Of a DNA stretch of 64,000 bases, positions 9,836-24,885 are shown one piece after another. The stretch is from Trinickia terrae (GTDB taxonomy: Bacteria; Pseudomonadota; Gammaproteobacteria; Burkholderiales; Burkholderiaceae). The notes under the pieces were generated by a model. It had not been told where the DNA came from and searched no databases. It saw nothing but the letters and a program-made list of their open reading frames with translations. The position numbers and the translations under genes are program-made. The stretch's first letter is position 1; each line of letters begins with the position of its first letter. The stretch lies in NCBI RefSeq assembly GCF_005144415.1, contig NZ_SWJE01000001.1:1-64000 (forward strand), in the 5' to 3' direction.

Positions 9836-9913
9836 TGCGCGGTTGAGCGGGCAGGGCGCGCGGCGTGAGACCGTGTGCTCGGGCTACCGCTCGGCGCCCA
9901 CGCAAGCCGTATG

Positions 9914-9952
9914 AAAACACCCCAATGGCGTACGCCGTTGGGGTGTTTTTTT
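9914..9952 (+). terminator. Rho-independent terminator after gltA
   Basis: ACACCCCAA at 9918-9926 and TTGGGGTGT at 9938-9946 pair, extended inward by GGCG/CGCC and followed by a run of T residues to 9952. A stretch of A residues before the stem makes it potentially bidirectional. It ends the sdhCDABE-gltA transcript. Confidence 0.93.
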
Positions 9953-11481
<1,529 letters not shown>

Positions 11482-11521
11482 GCGCAAGCCGGCCCGAATA
11501 AGCTGCATCAAGCATCGAACT

Positions 11522-11546
11522 GGATACGGAGCCAGGCTCCGTATCC
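11522..11546. repeat. Compact inverted repeat after argG
   Basis: GGATACGGAGCC (11522-11533) and GGCTCCGTATCC (11535-11546) are exact reverse complements separated by a single A. No T-run follows. It could act as an RNA hairpin at the argG 3' end or as a protein site in the leuC upstream region. Confidence 0.6.
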
Positions 11547-11743
11547 AACCCCCCGGCGCAAAGAAAAACGACTCGAAAGCGCCCGTGCGAATAACCGGGT
11601 AATGCCGATCCAGGTATCGCGACTACCACCCAACCCACTGTTTTTATTCACTTTTCTGCGAAGCTTTGTGCGCCGCAGGCGTGTTGTGCGTGGCATAATC
11701 GACCGAACCGGGATTGCCCGATGTCATTACTACCCCGCATACC

Positions 11744-13153
<1,410 letters not shown>

Positions 13154-13179
13154 TGGCAATACGAGTCGAGTGATAGATC

Positions 13180-13830
13180 ATGGATAAATTCGTTGTGCAC
13201 ACGGGCCTCGTTGCGCCCCTCGATCGCGAGAACGTCGATACCGATGCGATCATCCCGAAGCAGTTCCTGAAGTCGATCAAGCGCACCGGCTTCGGCCCGA
13301 ACGCGTTCGACGAGTGGCGTTACCTGGATCACGGCGAGCCGGGCCAGGACAACTCGAAGCGTCCGCTGAACCCGGACTTCGTGCTGAACCAGCCGTGCTA
13401 TCAAGGCGCATCGGTGCTGCTCGCGCGCAAGAACTTCGGCTGCGGCAGCTCGCGCGAGCACGCGCCGTGGGCGCTTCAGCAGTACGGTTTCCGCGCGCTC
13501 ATCGCGCCGAGTTTCGCGGACATCTTCTACAACAACTGCTTCAAGAACGGTCTGCTGCCGATCGTCCTGACCGAGCAGCAAGTCGATCACCTGTTCAACG
13601 AAACCTACGCGTTCAACGGCTACGAGCTGACCGTCGATCTCGAAGCGCAAGTCGTGCGTTTGCCGAACGGGACCGCCTATCCGTTCGAAGTCGCGGCGTT
13701 CCGCAAATACTGCCTGCTGAACGGTTTCGACGATATCGGCCTCACGCTGCGTCACTCTGACGAAATCCGTAAGTTCGAGGCCGAGCGGCTTGCCAAGCAG
13801 CCCTGGCTCGATCACCGCATCGTCGGCTGA
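13180..13830 (+). CDS. leuD: 3-isopropylmalate dehydratase small subunit
   Basis: 216 residues. It is the swivelling small subunit of isopropylmalate isomerase. Typical blocks are [14 protein letters not shown] near 19-32, [15 protein letters not shown] near 84-98 and [16 protein letters not shown] near 109. It lies between leuC and leuB, with a 34-base gap before leuB. Confidence 0.97.
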   Translation: MDKFVVHTGLVAPLDRENVDTDAIIPKQFLKSIKRTGFGPNAFDEWRYLDHGEPGQDNSKRPLNPDFVLNQPCYQGASVLLARKNFGCGSSREHAPWALQQYGFRALIAPSFADIFYNNCFKNGLLPIVLTEQQVDHLFNETYAFNGYELTVDLEAQVVRLPNGTAYPFEVAAFRKYCLLNGFDDIGLTLRHSDEIRKFEAERLAKQPWLDHRIVG

Positions 13831-13864
13831 TGCAACCACTCCCAAAACACACAGGAAACCTCGA

Positions 13865-14932
13865 ATGAAGATCGCATTGCTGCCCGGCGACGGCATCGGC
13901 CCGGAAATCGTCAACGAAGCCGTCAAGGTGCTCAACGCTCTCGACGAAAAATTCGAAATGGAAGAGGCGCCCGTCGGCGGCGCGGGCTACGAGGCCAAGG
14001 GCCACCCGCTGCCGGACTCGACGCTCGCTCTGGCGAAGGAAGCCGACGCGATCCTGTTCGGCGCCGTCGGCGACTGGAAGTACGACTCGCTCGAGCGCGC
14101 GCTGCGCCCGGAGCAGGCGATTCTCGGCCTGCGCAAGCATCTGCAGCTGTTCGCGAACTTCCGTCCGGCGATCTGCTATCCGCAGTTGACGGATGCGTCG
14201 TCGCTGAAGCCGGAGATCGTCTCGGGCCTCGACATCCTGATCGTGCGCGAGCTGAACGGCGACGTCTATTTCGGTCAGCCACGCGGCGTGCGCCAGTCGC
14301 CTGACGGCGTGTTCGCGGGTGCCAAGGAAGGCTTCGACACGATGCGCTATTCGGAGCCCGAAGTGCGCCGCATCGCGCACGTCGCGTTTCAGGCGGCGCA
14401 AAAGCGCGGCAAGAAGCTGACCTCGGTCGACAAGGCCAACGTGCTCGAGACGTCGCAATTCTGGCGCGATGTGGTGATCGACGTCTCGAAGGAGTACGCC
14501 GATGTCGAGCTGTCGCACATGTATATCGACAACGCCGCGATGCAGCTCGTGAAGGCGCCGAAGGCGTTCGACGTGATCGTGACGGGCAACCTGTTCGGCG
14601 ACATCCTCTCGGACGAAGCCGCGATGCTGACGGGCTCGATCGGCATGCTGCCGTCGGCGTCGCTCGATGCGAACAACAAGGGCTTGTACGAGCCGTCGCA
14701 CGGCTCGGCGCCGGACATCGCCGGCAAGGGCGTCGCGAACCCGCTCGCGACGATCCTCTCGGCTGCGATGATGCTGCGCTACTCGCTGAATCGCGCCGAG
14801 CAGGCCGATCGGATCGAAAACGCGGTGAAGAAGGTGTTGGAGCAGGGCTACCGCACCGGCGACATCGCGACGCCGGGCGGCAAGCAGGTCGGCACGGTGG
14901 CGATGGGCGACGCGGTGGTCGCTGCGCTGTAA
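13865..14932 (+). CDS. leuB: 3-isopropylmalate dehydrogenase
   Basis: 355 residues. It oxidises and decarboxylates 3-isopropylmalate to 2-oxoisocaproate using NAD. The start gives [16 protein letters not shown], the family N terminus. The substrate arginine block is [11 protein letters not shown], the metal-site aspartates are in [17 protein letters not shown], and the NAD site is [15 protein letters not shown]. It is the last gene of leuCDB. A strong hairpin lies about 70 bases downstream. Confidence 0.98.
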   Translation: MKIALLPGDGIGPEIVNEAVKVLNALDEKFEMEEAPVGGAGYEAKGHPLPDSTLALAKEADAILFGAVGDWKYDSLERALRPEQAILGLRKHLQLFANFRPAICYPQLTDASSLKPEIVSGLDILIVRELNGDVYFGQPRGVRQSPDGVFAGAKEGFDTMRYSEPEVRRIAHVAFQAAQKRGKKLTSVDKANVLETSQFWRDVVIDVSKEYADVELSHMYIDNAAMQLVKAPKAFDVIVTGNLFGDILSDEAAMLTGSIGMLPSASLDANNKGLYEPSHGSAPDIAGKGVANPLATILSAAMMLRYSLNRAEQADRIENAVKKVLEQGYRTGDIATPGGKQVGTVAMGDAVVAAL

Positions 14933-15000
14933 CTGTAAGTTTTACCGGGATGCGCAGTCCGAAACACGCAGTTTCCGGCACACAGGACTGCGCATCAATC

Positions 15001-15036
15001 CACGAACGGACCGCTGCACAAAGCGGTCCGTTCGTG
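15001..15036. terminator. Long perfect hairpin after leuB
   Basis: CACGAACGGACCGCT (15001-15015) and AGCGGTCCGTTCGTG (15022-15036) form a 15-bp perfect stem with a GCACAA loop. No T-run follows, so it may be a weak or Rho-assisted terminator, a 3'-end stabiliser, or a dispersed repeat. Confidence 0.6.
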
Positions 15037-15324
15037 CGAAATACGCCATACAGGGTGTGACTTTACGCAAACGTCACGTTTCGCGAAGGCCGCCAAACGC
15101 GGGTTTTCGTGTATATTGTCGCGATGGCGCAGATTTCCAAAATCTCTTCGATTGCAAACTTCCACGGCAAAACGGCCCGTGCGAGCGCATTCGCCATTAC
15201 CGTCATTAAATCGATTACCCGTAAAACGATCACGAAACGCTGATCGTCCGTCGTGCCCGCTCGTCTTCCCCGCGCGGTCACGCCGGGCAAAGTTGCGGGG
15301 AAGCGTCCACTCCAAGGGTTAGTC
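15037..15324 (+). promoter_or_regulatory. asd upstream region
   Basis: TATATT at 15111-15116, preceded by a GTTTTCGTG stretch, is the best -10 candidate. A 39-codon open frame begins just after it and is listed separately. Nothing else is evident before asd. Confidence 0.45.
15124..15243 (+). CDS. Possible 39-residue basic peptide upstream of asd
   Basis: ATG at 15124 opens a short frame ending TGA at 15243. The product begins MAQISKISSIANFHGKTARA and ends SITRKTITKR. It is strongly basic, with no acidic residue, and resembles no family I know. The base composition is visibly more AT-rich than the flanking genes. The ATG is only about eight bases past a TATATT element and has no ribosome site, so it would be a leaderless transcript if real. 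A leader peptide or a chance frame are both possible. Confidence 0.25.
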   Translation: MAQISKISSIANFHGKTARASAFAITVIKSITRKTITKR

Positions 15325-16446
15325 ATGAATGTAGGTCTCGTAGGTTGGCGCGGCATGGTCGGCAGCGTCCTGATGCAGCGTATGCAAGAGGAACGCGATT
15401 TCGACCTGATCGAACCGGTGTTTTTCAGCACCAGCAACGCGGGCGGCAATGCGCCGTCGTTCGCCAAGAACGAGACCAAGCTCAAAGACGCGACAAGCAT
15501 CGACGACCTCAAGAAGTGCGACGTCATCATGACTTGCCAGGGCGGCGACTACACGAACGAGGTGTTCCCGAAGCTGCGCGCGGCGGGCTGGAACGGCTAC
15601 TGGATCGACGCGGCGTCGTCGCTGCGCATGAAGGATGATGCGGTCATCATCCTCGATCCGGTGAACCTGGACGTGATCAAGGACGCACTCGTCAAGGGCA
15701 CGAGGAACTTCATCGGCGGCAACTGCACGGTCAGCCTGATGCTGATGGCGCTGGGCGGCCTGTTCCGCGAGAACCTCGTCGACTGGATCACGGCGATGAC
15801 GTACCAGGCCGCATCGGGTGCGGGCGCGCAGAACATGCGCGAGCTGCTGAGCCAGATGGGCGCGCTGCACGGCGCGGTGAAGAGCGAGCTGGCTGACCCG
15901 TCGTCGGCGATTCTCGATATCGACCGCAAGGTGCTCGCCACGATGAACAGCGACAGCATGCCGACCGATCACTTCGGCGTGCCGCTCGCAGGCTCGCTGA
16001 TTCCGTGGATCGACAAGGATCTCGGCAACGGCATGTCGAAAGAAGAATGGAAGGGCGGTGCCGAAGCCAACAAGATCCTCGGCAAGCCGGCGATGGGCAC
16101 GCCGGGCTGCGTGCCGGTCGACGGCCTCTGCGTGCGGATCGGCGCGATGCGCTGCCACTCGCAGGCGCTGACCATCAAGCTCAAGAAGGACGTGCCGCTC
16201 GACGAAGTCGACAGCATCCTGGCCTCGGCCAACGATTGGGTGAAGGTCGTGCCGAATACGCGTGAAGCGTCGATGCGCGATCTGTCGCCGGCCGTGGTGA
16301 CGGGCACGCTGTCGGTGCCGGTCGGCCGTGTGCGCAAGCTCGCGATGGGCGGCGAGTATCTGTCGGCGTTTACGGTCGGCGATCAGCTGCTGTGGGGCGC
16401 TGCCGAGCCGCTGCGCCGCATGCTGCGCATTCTGCTCGACAAGTAA
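15325..16446 (+). CDS. asd: Aspartate-semialdehyde dehydrogenase
   Basis: 373 residues, the length of the Gram-negative enzyme. It reduces aspartyl phosphate to aspartate semialdehyde for lysine, threonine, methionine and diaminopimelate. The NADP loop is [12 protein letters not shown] near 3-14 and the catalytic Cys is in [15 protein letters not shown] at about 134. The catalytic His block is [19 protein letters not shown] at 15325 starts the family N terminus [16 protein letters not shown]; the frame extends further upstream without family character. It ends before a good intrinsic terminator. Confidence 0.98.
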   Translation: MNVGLVGWRGMVGSVLMQRMQEERDFDLIEPVFFSTSNAGGNAPSFAKNETKLKDATSIDDLKKCDVIMTCQGGDYTNEVFPKLRAAGWNGYWIDAASSLRMKDDAVIILDPVNLDVIKDALVKGTRNFIGGNCTVSLMLMALGGLFRENLVDWITAMTYQAASGAGAQNMRELLSQMGALHGAVKSELADPSSAILDIDRKVLATMNSDSMPTDHFGVPLAGSLIPWIDKDLGNGMSKEEWKGGAEANKILGKPAMGTPGCVPVDGLCVRIGAMRCHSQALTIKLKKDVPLDEVDSILASANDWVKVVPNTREASMRDLSPAVVTGTLSVPVGRVRKLAMGGEYLSAFTVGDQLLWGAAEPLRRMLRILLDK

Positions 16447-16480
16447 AGTAAACTACGCGGTCACGACGCGTAGAAAACCA

Positions 16481-16510
16481 AAAGCGTCGCGCTTGCCGCG
16501 GCGCTTTTTT
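16481..16510 (+). terminator. Rho-independent terminator after asd
   Basis: AAAGCGTCGCG (16481-16491) pairs with CGCGGCGCTTT (16497-16507), with one G-U wobble, and is followed by more T residues to 16510. It separates asd from fimV. Confidence 0.9.
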
Positions 16511-16576
16511 CATTTGCACTTCATGTCCTCTCCCCAACGCCAACCAGGGCCGCGCTTTGCCGCGCCGAAAGTACCA

Positions 16577-19183
16577 ATGATCGTACGATTTACTTCGCAT
16601 GATGTTGTGCGCACGTCCGTTCGTTTGATGTCCGGCAAGACGACTGCGATCGCGATGGCGTGCGCGTTGTTTGGCGCGGCGGCCGTCGCGCAGGCCGCTT
16701 CGGTCGATGCCGGCGCTGCCTCGGCAAGTGCGGCGGCGAGCGCTCCGGCCGCTGCAAGTCAGGCGATGGCGTCCTCCGCCACGCAATACACGGTCAAGCC
16801 GGGCCAGTCGCTCAACGATGTCGCGATCGACGTGACGCAGTCGCACGACCGGAACGTGCTCGCGCATGCCGCGAAGGTGCTGTTCGACGCGAATCCGAAA
16901 GCGTTCATGGGGAACGATCCGAGCCGGATGAAAGTCGGCGCGGTGTTGAGTGTTCCGGCCCTCGATGCGTCGGGGAATGTGGCGGCGTCGGAGACTGCGG
17001 TTGCCGGTGCGGCGCAGGGTGTCGCGGCGTCCGGTGCGGCGGCGGGTGTGGCGGCTTCGGCGGCGGCAGCTTCGAGCGTTGCGGTTCCCGCGAGCGGCGC
17101 AGCCGGCGCTTCGGCTGCGGTGGCTGCGCTTGCGGCATCCCATCCGGATGCGGCCAGCGCCGCGCAGCCGGCATCGGCGGCGAGTGCGGGGCAGGGGGCG
17201 GTGCAATTGGCCGCCAGCGGGCCTGTCGAAGCCGCAGCGAGTGCGGTAGCGGCTTCGGGCGCGTCGGCGCCCGCCGTTGCGGCGGCATCGGCCGTACCCG
17301 CATCGGCCGCATCCGGTGCGCAGCCGCATGTGTCGAGTCTTCAGCAACTGCTTGCGCTGAAGAATCGTGTCTTGATGGCGCTGCAGCAGCACGGTTTCGG
17401 CTCGGCTCAACCCGCGACGGGCAATCGCGCACAGGCTGCCAATGCGCAAGCTGCGACCGACCAGCAAACGACGACTCAGAGCAGCGCGCCGTCGACGACG
17501 GCTAACGCCGCGCCTGTCGTTGGATCGACGGCCGCGCCCGTGCTGCGGGTCGGAGGCGGCGAGCTGAGCTTCAACGGATGGCAGATCAATATCGGTGCGC
17601 TCTCGGCGGTCGTCGCGGCGCTGCTCGCGCTGGTCGTCTGGCTGGTGATGCGCGGCCGCAAGCGCGCGGCTGAGGCGGCTGCGTCTGCAGAAAGCGTCGA
17701 ACGGCGTGCGCGCGTGGCGTCGGAAGAAGGGGGGGCGATTGAGGGCGATAAGCCCGAGGCCGACGAGGCGAAACACACAGCCGAGGACGGCAGCGCGGAT
17801 GTCGCCATTTCGCAGCAAGGCCGTGACGCCTCTGCCGACGTGTCGACGGAGTCCGCCGAGGCCGAATTTCTCGCGACGCTCGAACAAAGCCCGAACAGCA
17901 AGAGCGCGCTGATGGGCCTGGCCGGCATTTACGCGGAGGCGCGCGACATCGTCCGTTTCGACGATATTGCAAAGCGCGTCTGGCAACTGTCGGGCGGACG
18001 TGGCCCGAATTGGAAACACGTGGCGTCGTTGGGGCGTCAGCTCGATCCGCACAACCCGCTGTATGCCGATCCCGCGGCTGGTCCGAGCGCAGGACCTGCA
18101 CCGCTCGAGCCGAGCGGCGGCGCGGGGGCTTCGCTCGATGCGTCGGCTGGCGAGCGGGCATCCGATGCGAGCGCGGAACATGCGCAGATCGAGCCGCTTT
18201 CGCCCGGCGTGACGCTCGGCGAGGCTTCGCCGAGCGCTGCCGATCTTGTTTCTCGGGAGGAACAGGCTGCGCCGCAGGCCGAGGAGCCGGCGTCGAACGC
18301 AGAGCGCGACACGGCAGGCACGCCTGTGGCCGAGCAGGCCGAGTCGCACATCGAAGAAGCCGCGCCGCAAATCGCCGATGCCGATTCCCAAGCGAAGCGC
18401 GCCAACGCGATCGCGGAGCGTCTCGAAGCGATTGCGGCACGTGTCGAGGCGGCCAAGCGCGACGGCGACACCGCGCCGCCTGCGCCCGATCTGGCGTGGC
18501 CCGACGCCGAGCCTCAGCATGCCGAGCCGTCCGCGGCGTCACACGACGATGACGCGGACCTGCTCCCGCCGCCCGTCGCGCCCACGTTCGGCGATGCGAA
18601 CCGGAACACCTCGGCCTCGCCGTTGGCCGAGCCGTTGTGGCCGCTCGATGGTGCCGGGGCGTCGGATTCCAGCGACGAGCTGCTCGAGCCGCCGCCGCTC
18701 CCGCCGGACGCGATTTCCGCGCTCAACAGCCTCGACTTGTCGCTGCCTCCGCGTTTCGATGAGCCCGGCGAGATGGCAGCGCCGTCCCCGGTTTCGTTGG
18801 CGACCCAACCCGTCGTCGCGCCCGAGATCACCGAGCAGCAGGCCGTGCCTCCGTTCGCGCCAGAAGCGCCGCGGGCCGCCGAAGCGATCGAAGCTGGCAT
18901 TGCCGGTCCCGCCGCAGTGGCCGGACTCGGCGCGGCGCGCTTCGGCTCGATGAACCTCAGCTTCGATCTGGACCTGCCTGCCTCAATGCCGCCGTTGCCG
19001 ACCTTCACGCCGGAAGAGCTCGCGCGGATCGCCCGCAACAAGCTCGATCTCGCGGCCGAATACATCGAGCTCGGCGACCTGGCTGGCGCGCGCACGCTGA
19101 TCAACGAAGTGATCGAGTCGAACGACGCCGCGACGCGCAACGACGCCCGTGCGCTCCTGTCGACGCTCGCGCCGCTGTCCTGA
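16577..19183 (+). CDS. fimV: FimV/HubP-family polar membrane protein
   Basis: 868 residues from this start. The order is: a long N-terminal signal region with hydrophobic core [17 protein letters not shown]; an Ala-rich linker; a LysM-like domain from [17 protein letters not shown] to VGAVLSVP; a very Ala/Ser-rich low-complexity stretch; one membrane helix at [20 protein letters not shown]; a long acidic cytoplasmic part; and a C-terminal FimV domain ([20 protein letters not shown]) ending in [15 protein letters not shown]. Relatives organise the cell pole and act in type IV pilus assembly and twitching. ATG at 16628 ([10 protein letters not shown]) is an alternative start giving a more standard signal peptide. 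The stop overlaps the truA start by one base. Confidence 0.88.
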   Translation: MIVRFTSHDVVRTSVRLMSGKTTAIAMACALFGAAAVAQAASVDAGAASASAAASAPAAASQAMASSATQYTVKPGQSLNDVAIDVTQSHDRNVLAHAAKVLFDANPKAFMGNDPSRMKVGAVLSVPALDASGNVAASETAVAGAAQGVAASGAAAGVAASAAAASSVAVPASGAAGASAAVAALAASHPDAASAAQPASAASAGQGAVQLAASGPVEAAASAVAASGASAPAVAAASAVPASAASGAQPHVSSLQQLLALKNRVLMALQQHGFGSAQPATGNRAQAANAQAATDQQTTTQSSAPSTTANAAPVVGSTAAPVLRVGGGELSFNGWQINIGALSAVVAALLALVVWLVMRGRKRAAEAAASAESVERRARVASEEGGAIEGDKPEADEAKHTAEDGSADVAISQQGRDASADVSTESAEAEFLATLEQSPNSKSALMGLAGIYAEARDIVRFDDIAKRVWQLSGGRGPNWKHVASLGRQLDPHNPLYADPAAGPSAGPAPLEPSGGAGASLDASAGERASDASAEHAQIEPLSPGVTLGEASPSAADLVSREEQAAPQAEEPASNAERDTAGTPVAEQAESHIEEAAPQIADADSQAKRANAIAERLEAIAARVEAAKRDGDTAPPAPDLAWPDAEPQHAEPSAASHDDDADLLPPPVAPTFGDANRNTSASPLAEPLWPLDGAGASDSSDELLEPPPLPPDAISALNSLDLSLPPRFDEPGEMAAPSPVSLATQPVVAPEITEQQAVPPFAPEAPRAAEAIEAGIAGPAAVAGLGAARFGSMNLSFDLDLPASMPPLPTFTPEELARIARNKLDLAAEYIELGDLAGARTLINEVIESNDAATRNDARALLSTLAPLS

Positions 19184-20004
19184 TGCCGGGTTCGATGCGT
19201 ATCGCTCTCGGCATCCAGTACGACGGCACGGCGTTTTGCGGCTGGCAGTCGCAGCCGCACGGCAAGACGGTGCAGGACGTGCTCGAGCGGGCGCTGCGCG
19301 AGTTCGCGCGGATGCCTTTGCAAACGGTCGTGGCCGGCCGCACCGACACCGGCGTGCACGGGCTCGGCCAGGTCGTCCATTTCGATACGGAGCTCGACCG
19401 CGAGGAGTTCTCGTGGGTGCGCGGGACGAACGCGTTCTTGCCGGAGACGGTCGCCGTGCAGTGGGCGAAGGTGATGCCGGAGACGTTTCACGCGCGCTTC
19501 TCCGCATTCGAGCGGACCTACTTCTACGCGCTCTACGTGAACCCGGTGCGCTCGCCGATGCTCACGGGCCGGGCGGGCTGGATCCACACGCCGCTCGACG
19601 TCGACGCGATGCGCGCCGCGGCGGAGTGCCTGATCGGCGAGCACGACTTCTCGGCGTTTCGCTCGTCGGAATGCCAGGCGAAGACGCCCGTCAAGCACCT
19701 GTACCAGGTCGACATCCGCCCCCAGGGCGACCTGATCCATTTCCGCTTTCGCGCGAATGCGTTCCTGCACCACATGGTGCGCAACCTGATGGGCAGCCTC
19801 GTCGCGGTCGGGCGCGGACGCTATCCCGCGTCCTGGCTCGTCGAGGTGCTCGCAAGCCGCGACCGCAACTTCGCCGCGCCGACGTTCATGCCGGAAGGGC
19901 TCTATCTCGCCCATGTCGGCTATCCTGAGGCATTCGCTGTCCCGCCTACCCATCTCGGCAGCGCGCCATGGAGCGACATATGGAACGACCGGCCGGCACC
20001 ATGA
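19183..20004 (+). CDS. truA: tRNA pseudouridine(38-40) synthase
   Basis: 273 residues. It converts uridines 38-40 in the tRNA anticodon arm to pseudouridine. The catalytic Asp is in GRTDTGVHG at about residue 55; [16 protein letters not shown] near 9-24 and [16 protein letters not shown] near 189-204 are family blocks. The first base of its ATG is the last base of the fimV stop, and its stop overlaps the trpF start as ATGA. It is therefore in the middle of a coupled operon. Confidence 0.96.
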   Translation: MPGSMRIALGIQYDGTAFCGWQSQPHGKTVQDVLERALREFARMPLQTVVAGRTDTGVHGLGQVVHFDTELDREEFSWVRGTNAFLPETVAVQWAKVMPETFHARFSAFERTYFYALYVNPVRSPMLTGRAGWIHTPLDVDAMRAAAECLIGEHDFSAFRSSECQAKTPVKHLYQVDIRPQGDLIHFRFRANAFLHHMVRNLMGSLVAVGRGRYPASWLVEVLASRDRNFAAPTFMPEGLYLAHVGYPEAFAVPPTHLGSAPWSDIWNDRPAP

Positions 20005-20693
20005 ACGAAACCACGCTCCGGCAGTCTGCCGCAGTTGTGCCACACCGCACCCGGATCAAACTGTGCGGCCTGTCCCGCCAGGAAGACGTCGCCTATGCGA
20101 TCGAGCTGGGCGCCGACGCGATCGGCCTCGTGTTCTATCCGCCGAGTCCGCGCGCGATCGGCGTGGCCGAAGCGCTCGAGTTGACGCACGACATCCCGCC
20201 GTTCGTCTCGGTGGTGGGCCTGTTCGTGAATCCGGCGTCTGATTGGTTGAGCGAGGTCACGAGCAACGTGCCGCTCACGATGCTGCAATTTCACGGCGAC
20301 GAGACAGCAAAAGAGTGTGAGAAGCTCGCCAATCTCGCGGGTTTGCCATGGTTGCGCGCGATACGGATCGCAGCGGATACTCGGCAGGCCGATTTGGTAG
20401 AATCGGCACTTAACTATTCAGCAGCTAGCGGCCTCCTGCTCGACGCGCACGTCGAGGGCTACGGCGGCGGCGGGAAGACTTTCGATTGGTCACTTATTCC
20501 AGCAGATCTCGGGCATCGGGCCGTTTTGAGTGGTGGCTTGAACGCGCAAAACGTCGGTGATGCGATCCATCGCGTGCGTCCGTTCGCGGTCGATGTCTCG
20601 AGTGGCATCGAAGCGCCGGGCGCCAAGGGCGTGAAGGATCACGCCCGGATGGCGGCGTTCGTATGCGCAGTGCGCGAAGCGGACGCCGGATGA
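20001..20693 (+). CDS. trpF: Phosphoribosylanthranilate isomerase
   Basis: 230 residues from ATG at 20001. In-frame ATGs at 19968 and 19980 are alternatives; 20001 was chosen because it forms an ATGA overlap with the truA stop and places the core close to the N terminus, as in relatives. It isomerises phosphoribosylanthranilate in tryptophan synthesis. The general-base Cys is in RIKLCGLS at about 22 and the general-acid Asp in [19 protein letters not shown] and [20 protein letters not shown] are barrel phosphate and substrate blocks. trpB follows after 65 bases. Confidence 0.95.
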   Translation: MNETTLRQSAAVVPHRTRIKLCGLSRQEDVAYAIELGADAIGLVFYPPSPRAIGVAEALELTHDIPPFVSVVGLFVNPASDWLSEVTSNVPLTMLQFHGDETAKECEKLANLAGLPWLRAIRIAADTRQADLVESALNYSAASGLLLDAHVEGYGGGGKTFDWSLIPADLGHRAVLSGGLNAQNVGDAIHRVRPFAVDVSSGIEAPGAKGVKDHARMAAFVCAVREADAG

Positions 20694-20758
20694 TCAAAGC
20701 GGCGCGGCTCGAAGGGTTCGAAAAATTCGCCACGCCGCCCTCTGCCAAGAGTGACAAC

Positions 20759-21952
20759 ATGTACAACTTACCCGATCAACGCGGCCATTTCGGCCCCTAT
20801 GGCGGCACGTTCGTTGCCGAAACGCTGGTGCACGCACTCGACGAGCTGCGTGCTGCCTACGAGAAGTTCCAGAAAGATCCCGACTTCGTCGCCGAATATC
20901 AGCGCGAGTTGAAGTATTTTGTCGGCCGTCCGTCGCCGATCTATCACGCGCAGCGTTGGAGCGAGCTGCTCGGCGGCGCGCAGGTGTTCCTCAAGCGCGA
21001 GGACCTGAACCATACCGGCGCGCACAAAGTGAACAACGTGATCGGCCAGGCCCTGCTCGCCAAGCGCATGCGCAAGCCGCGCGTCATCGCCGAGACGGGC
21101 GCGGGCCAGCACGGCGTCGCCACCGCCACGATCGCCGCGCGCTTCGGGATGGAATGCGTCGTCTACATGGGCGCCGAAGACGTGCGCCGCCAAGCCGCGA
21201 ACGTCTACCGGATGAAGCTGCTCGGCGCGACAGTGGTGCCGGTCGAGTCCGGTTCGCGCACGCTGAAGGACGCGCTCAACGAAGCGATGCGCGACTGGGT
21301 CACGAACGTCGAGAACACCTTCTACATCATCGGCACGGTGGCCGGGCCGCACCCGTATCCGATGATGGTGCGCGACTTCCAGCGTGTGATCGGCGACGAA
21401 TGCAAGGTGCAGATGCCCGAGCTGACCGGCCGCCAGCCCGACGCGGTGATCGCCTGCGTCGGCGGCGGCTCCAATGCGATGGGCATCTTCTATCCGTATA
21501 TCGACGACGCGTCGGTCAAGCTGATCGGCGTCGAAGCGGCCGGCGACGGCATCGAGACCGGCCGCCACGCCGCCTCGCTGACCGCAGGCAGCCCCGGTGT
21601 GCTGCACGGCAACCGCACGTACCTGATGCAGGACGAGAATGGCCAGATCATCGAGACCCATTCGGTGTCGGCGGGCCTCGACTATCCGGGCGTCGGCCCC
21701 GAGCACGCGTGGCTCAAGGACAGCGGGCGCGCCCAGTACGTGACGATCACCGACGACGAGGCGCTGAAGGCGTTCCACGACTGCTGCCGGATCGAAGGCA
21801 TCATTCCGGCGCTCGAGTCGAGCCATGCGTTGGCGTACGCGGCGAAGCTGGCCCCGACGCTTGGCCGTGACAAGCACTTGCTCGTCAACCTCTCGGGGCG
21901 CGGCGACAAGGACATGCACACGGTCGCCGAGCGATCGGGCATCCAGTTCTGA
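20759..21952 (+). CDS. trpB: Tryptophan synthase beta chain
   Basis: 397 residues. It joins indole and serine to make tryptophan, with PLP on the Lys in [10 protein letters not shown] at about residue 90. The phosphate loop is GGGSNAMG and the catalytic Glu region is [15 protein letters not shown] at 20759 gives the family N terminus [16 protein letters not shown]; the frame extends about 100 bases upstream into trpF without family character. An orphan methyltransferase gene separates it from trpA. Confidence 0.98.
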   Translation: MYNLPDQRGHFGPYGGTFVAETLVHALDELRAAYEKFQKDPDFVAEYQRELKYFVGRPSPIYHAQRWSELLGGAQVFLKREDLNHTGAHKVNNVIGQALLAKRMRKPRVIAETGAGQHGVATATIAARFGMECVVYMGAEDVRRQAANVYRMKLLGATVVPVESGSRTLKDALNEAMRDWVTNVENTFYIIGTVAGPHPYPMMVRDFQRVIGDECKVQMPELTGRQPDAVIACVGGGSNAMGIFYPYIDDASVKLIGVEAAGDGIETGRHAASLTAGSPGVLHGNRTYLMQDENGQIIETHSVSAGLDYPGVGPEHAWLKDSGRAQYVTITDDEALKAFHDCCRIEGIIPALESSHALAYAAKLAPTLGRDKHLLVNLSGRGDKDMHTVAERSGIQF

Positions 21953-21963
21953 GCGCCGCGGCG

Positions 21964-22947
21964 ATGCGCGACCTGTTCGACGAATTCGACGAGCCGCAGC
22001 CGGCCGCCGCTGCCGGGGCGGCCGAGCGGCCGCCGGCGAAAGCGAAGGCACAGTCAGAGCCGAGGCTGCAATCACAGGCCCCGGACGCGGTCCCCGCCAT
22101 GGAGACCGAGGAGACCGCGCCGCCAGTTGCAACGGCGGCGTCGCCCGATTTGCCTGAGCTTCCGCGCGGCATCGACATTCGCAACCGCGATTTCCTGACC
22201 GATGCGGCAAGCGTGCCGGACGCGTCGATTGACCTGATCGTCTCCGATCCGCCATACGGGCTCGGCAAGGACTACGGCAACGATTCGGACATGCTCACGG
22301 GCGAAGCCTTCCTCGCGTGGACGCGCGGCTGGCTCGACGTGGCGGTCCCGAAGCTGAAGCCTTCCGGCTCGCTCTATATCTTCTGCACCTGGCAATACGC
22401 GCCTGAAATCTTCTCGTTCCTGAAGACGAAGCTCACGATGGTCAACGAGATCATCTGGGACCGGCGCGTGCCGAGCATGGGCGGCACGACGCGCCGCTTC
22501 ACGTCGGTGCACGACAACATCGGCTATTTCGCGGTATCGAAGGATTACTACTTCGATCTCGACCCGGTCCGCATCCCGTACGACGCCGCCACCAAGAAGG
22601 CCCGCTCGCGCAAGCTGTTCGAAGGCAGCAAGTGGCTGGAGCTTGGCTACAATCCGAAGGATGTCTGGTCGGTCTCGCGCCTGCATCGTCAGCATGCGGA
22701 GCGCGTCGATCATCCGACGCAAAAACCTTTGGAAATCGTCGAGCGCATGGTGCTCGCGAGCTGTCCGCCGGGCGGTCGAGTACTCGATCCGTTCATGGGC
22801 AGCGGCACCACGGCAGTCGCCTGCGCGCGTCATGCGCGCGAGTTCGTCGGCTATGAGATCAACGAAAGTTACTGCGCGATAGCGCGCGAGCGCGTCAGCG
22901 CCGTCTCCGGACGGCTCGAAGCGTCCGCTGCGCCCGTTGCGGGCTAG
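21964..22947 (+). CDS. Site-specific DNA methyltransferase (orphan, amino-type, beta order)
   Basis: 327 residues. The catalytic motif [11 protein letters not shown] (motif IV) is near residue 93 and comes before the SAM-binding motif [12 protein letters not shown] (motif I) near 272, which is the beta arrangement of N6-adenine/N4-cytosine methyltransferases. The first 65 or so residues are a low-complexity Ala/Pro/Glu tail. No restriction gene is nearby, so it is an orphan, likely epigenetic, enzyme. It lies 11 bases after trpB and 44 before trpA, inside the tryptophan operon. From memory, Burkholderia cenocepacia has orphan enzymes for CACAG and GTWWAC, the latter possibly the syntenic homologue; I could not verify this. 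Confidence 0.9.
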   Translation: MRDLFDEFDEPQPAAAAGAAERPPAKAKAQSEPRLQSQAPDAVPAMETEETAPPVATAASPDLPELPRGIDIRNRDFLTDAASVPDASIDLIVSDPPYGLGKDYGNDSDMLTGEAFLAWTRGWLDVAVPKLKPSGSLYIFCTWQYAPEIFSFLKTKLTMVNEIIWDRRVPSMGGTTRRFTSVHDNIGYFAVSKDYYFDLDPVRIPYDAATKKARSRKLFEGSKWLELGYNPKDVWSVSRLHRQHAERVDHPTQKPLEIVERMVLASCPPGGRVLDPFMGSGTTAVACARHAREFVGYEINESYCAIARERVSAVSGRLEASAAPVAG

Positions 22948-22991
22948 GCCCGCCGGTTCGTGCATCAGCTAACGATTCCAGAGAAAATTCC

Positions 22992-23807
22992 ATGTCCCGT
23001 ATTCAAAACACACTCGCGGCGCTCGCCGCACAGGGTAAGAAAGGGCTGATCCCGTTCATCACCGCGGGCGACCCGGACCCAGCGAAGACCGTCGACTTCA
23101 TGCACGCGCTCGCCGCCGGCGGCGCGGACGTGATCGAATTGGGCGTGCCGTTCTCCGACCCGATGGCCGACGGCCCAGTGATCCAGCGCTCGTCGGAGCG
23201 GGCCCTCGCGCGCGGCGTCTCGCTGCGCCAAGTGCTCGCCGATGTGAAGCGCTTCCGCGAGCGCGACGACAAGACGCCTGTCGTGCTGATGGGCTATGCG
23301 AACCCGATCGAGCGGATGGGCGCCGAAGCGTTCGCCGCAGCGGCCAAGGAAGCGGGTGTCGATGGCGTGCTGGTTGTCGATTATCCGCCGGAAGAGTCGG
23401 TCAACTTCGCTGAACAGATGCGATCTGCCGGCATCGATCCGATATTTTTGCTGGCGCCGACCTCGACCGAGGAGCGCATCGCCCAGGTCGGCAAGATCGC
23501 AAGCGGGTACGTCTACTATGTGTCGCTAAAGGGCGTGACCGGCGCCGCAAATCTGGACGTTTCCGATATCGCGAGTAAAATCCCGGCCATCAAGTCGCGC
23601 GTACCCCTGCCGGTGGGCGTCGGCTTCGGCATCCGCGACGCCCAGACGGCGCGCGCCGTGGCCGAAGTCTCCGATGCCGTCGTGATCGGCAGTCGTATCG
23701 TGCAGTTGCTCGAAGACACGGCGCCCGAGGCTGCCGCAGAGAAGCTGACCCAGTTCATCGCCGAAATCCGGCGCGCGCTGGACAGCATCGGCGCAACTGC
23801 CGCTTAA
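22992..23807 (+). CDS. trpA: Tryptophan synthase alpha chain
   Basis: 271 residues. It cleaves indole-3-glycerol phosphate to indole and glyceraldehyde-3-phosphate and channels indole to TrpB. Catalytic Glu49 and Asp60 are in [12 protein letters not shown] at their canonical positions. GVGFGIRD and VIGSRIV are the phosphate-site blocks. It follows the methyltransferase; a 135-base gap leads to accD. Confidence 0.98.
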   Translation: MSRIQNTLAALAAQGKKGLIPFITAGDPDPAKTVDFMHALAAGGADVIELGVPFSDPMADGPVIQRSSERALARGVSLRQVLADVKRFRERDDKTPVVLMGYANPIERMGAEAFAAAAKEAGVDGVLVVDYPPEESVNFAEQMRSAGIDPIFLLAPTSTEERIAQVGKIASGYVYYVSLKGVTGAANLDVSDIASKIPAIKSRVPLPVGVGFGIRDAQTARAVAEVSDAVVIGSRIVQLLEDTAPEAAAEKLTQFIAEIRRALDSIGATAA

Positions 23808-23942
23808 TCACGGTATTCAGCGCGATATCCACCTTCATCCGGTTCGGGCGTCCGCCGGTTTTCGCAGTTGCCCGCCTCGCGCGGTGCGGAAACCGGAGCA
23901 TCGCAGCATGTTGCGGGCGCCGAACCTCTATAAGGACACACG

Positions 23943-24815
<873 letters not shown>

Positions 24816-24885
24816 GAGCGATAGCGTTATCGATCGGCCGCTCCGTGAAACACCGCGCCGGATAGCGAAAGCAGTCCATAAACAC

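Noticed and set aside
16980-17330. Highly repetitive GCG-rich stretch in fimV
   Set aside because: Low-complexity Ala/Ser linker typical of FimV proteins, not a structured tandem array or CRISPR.
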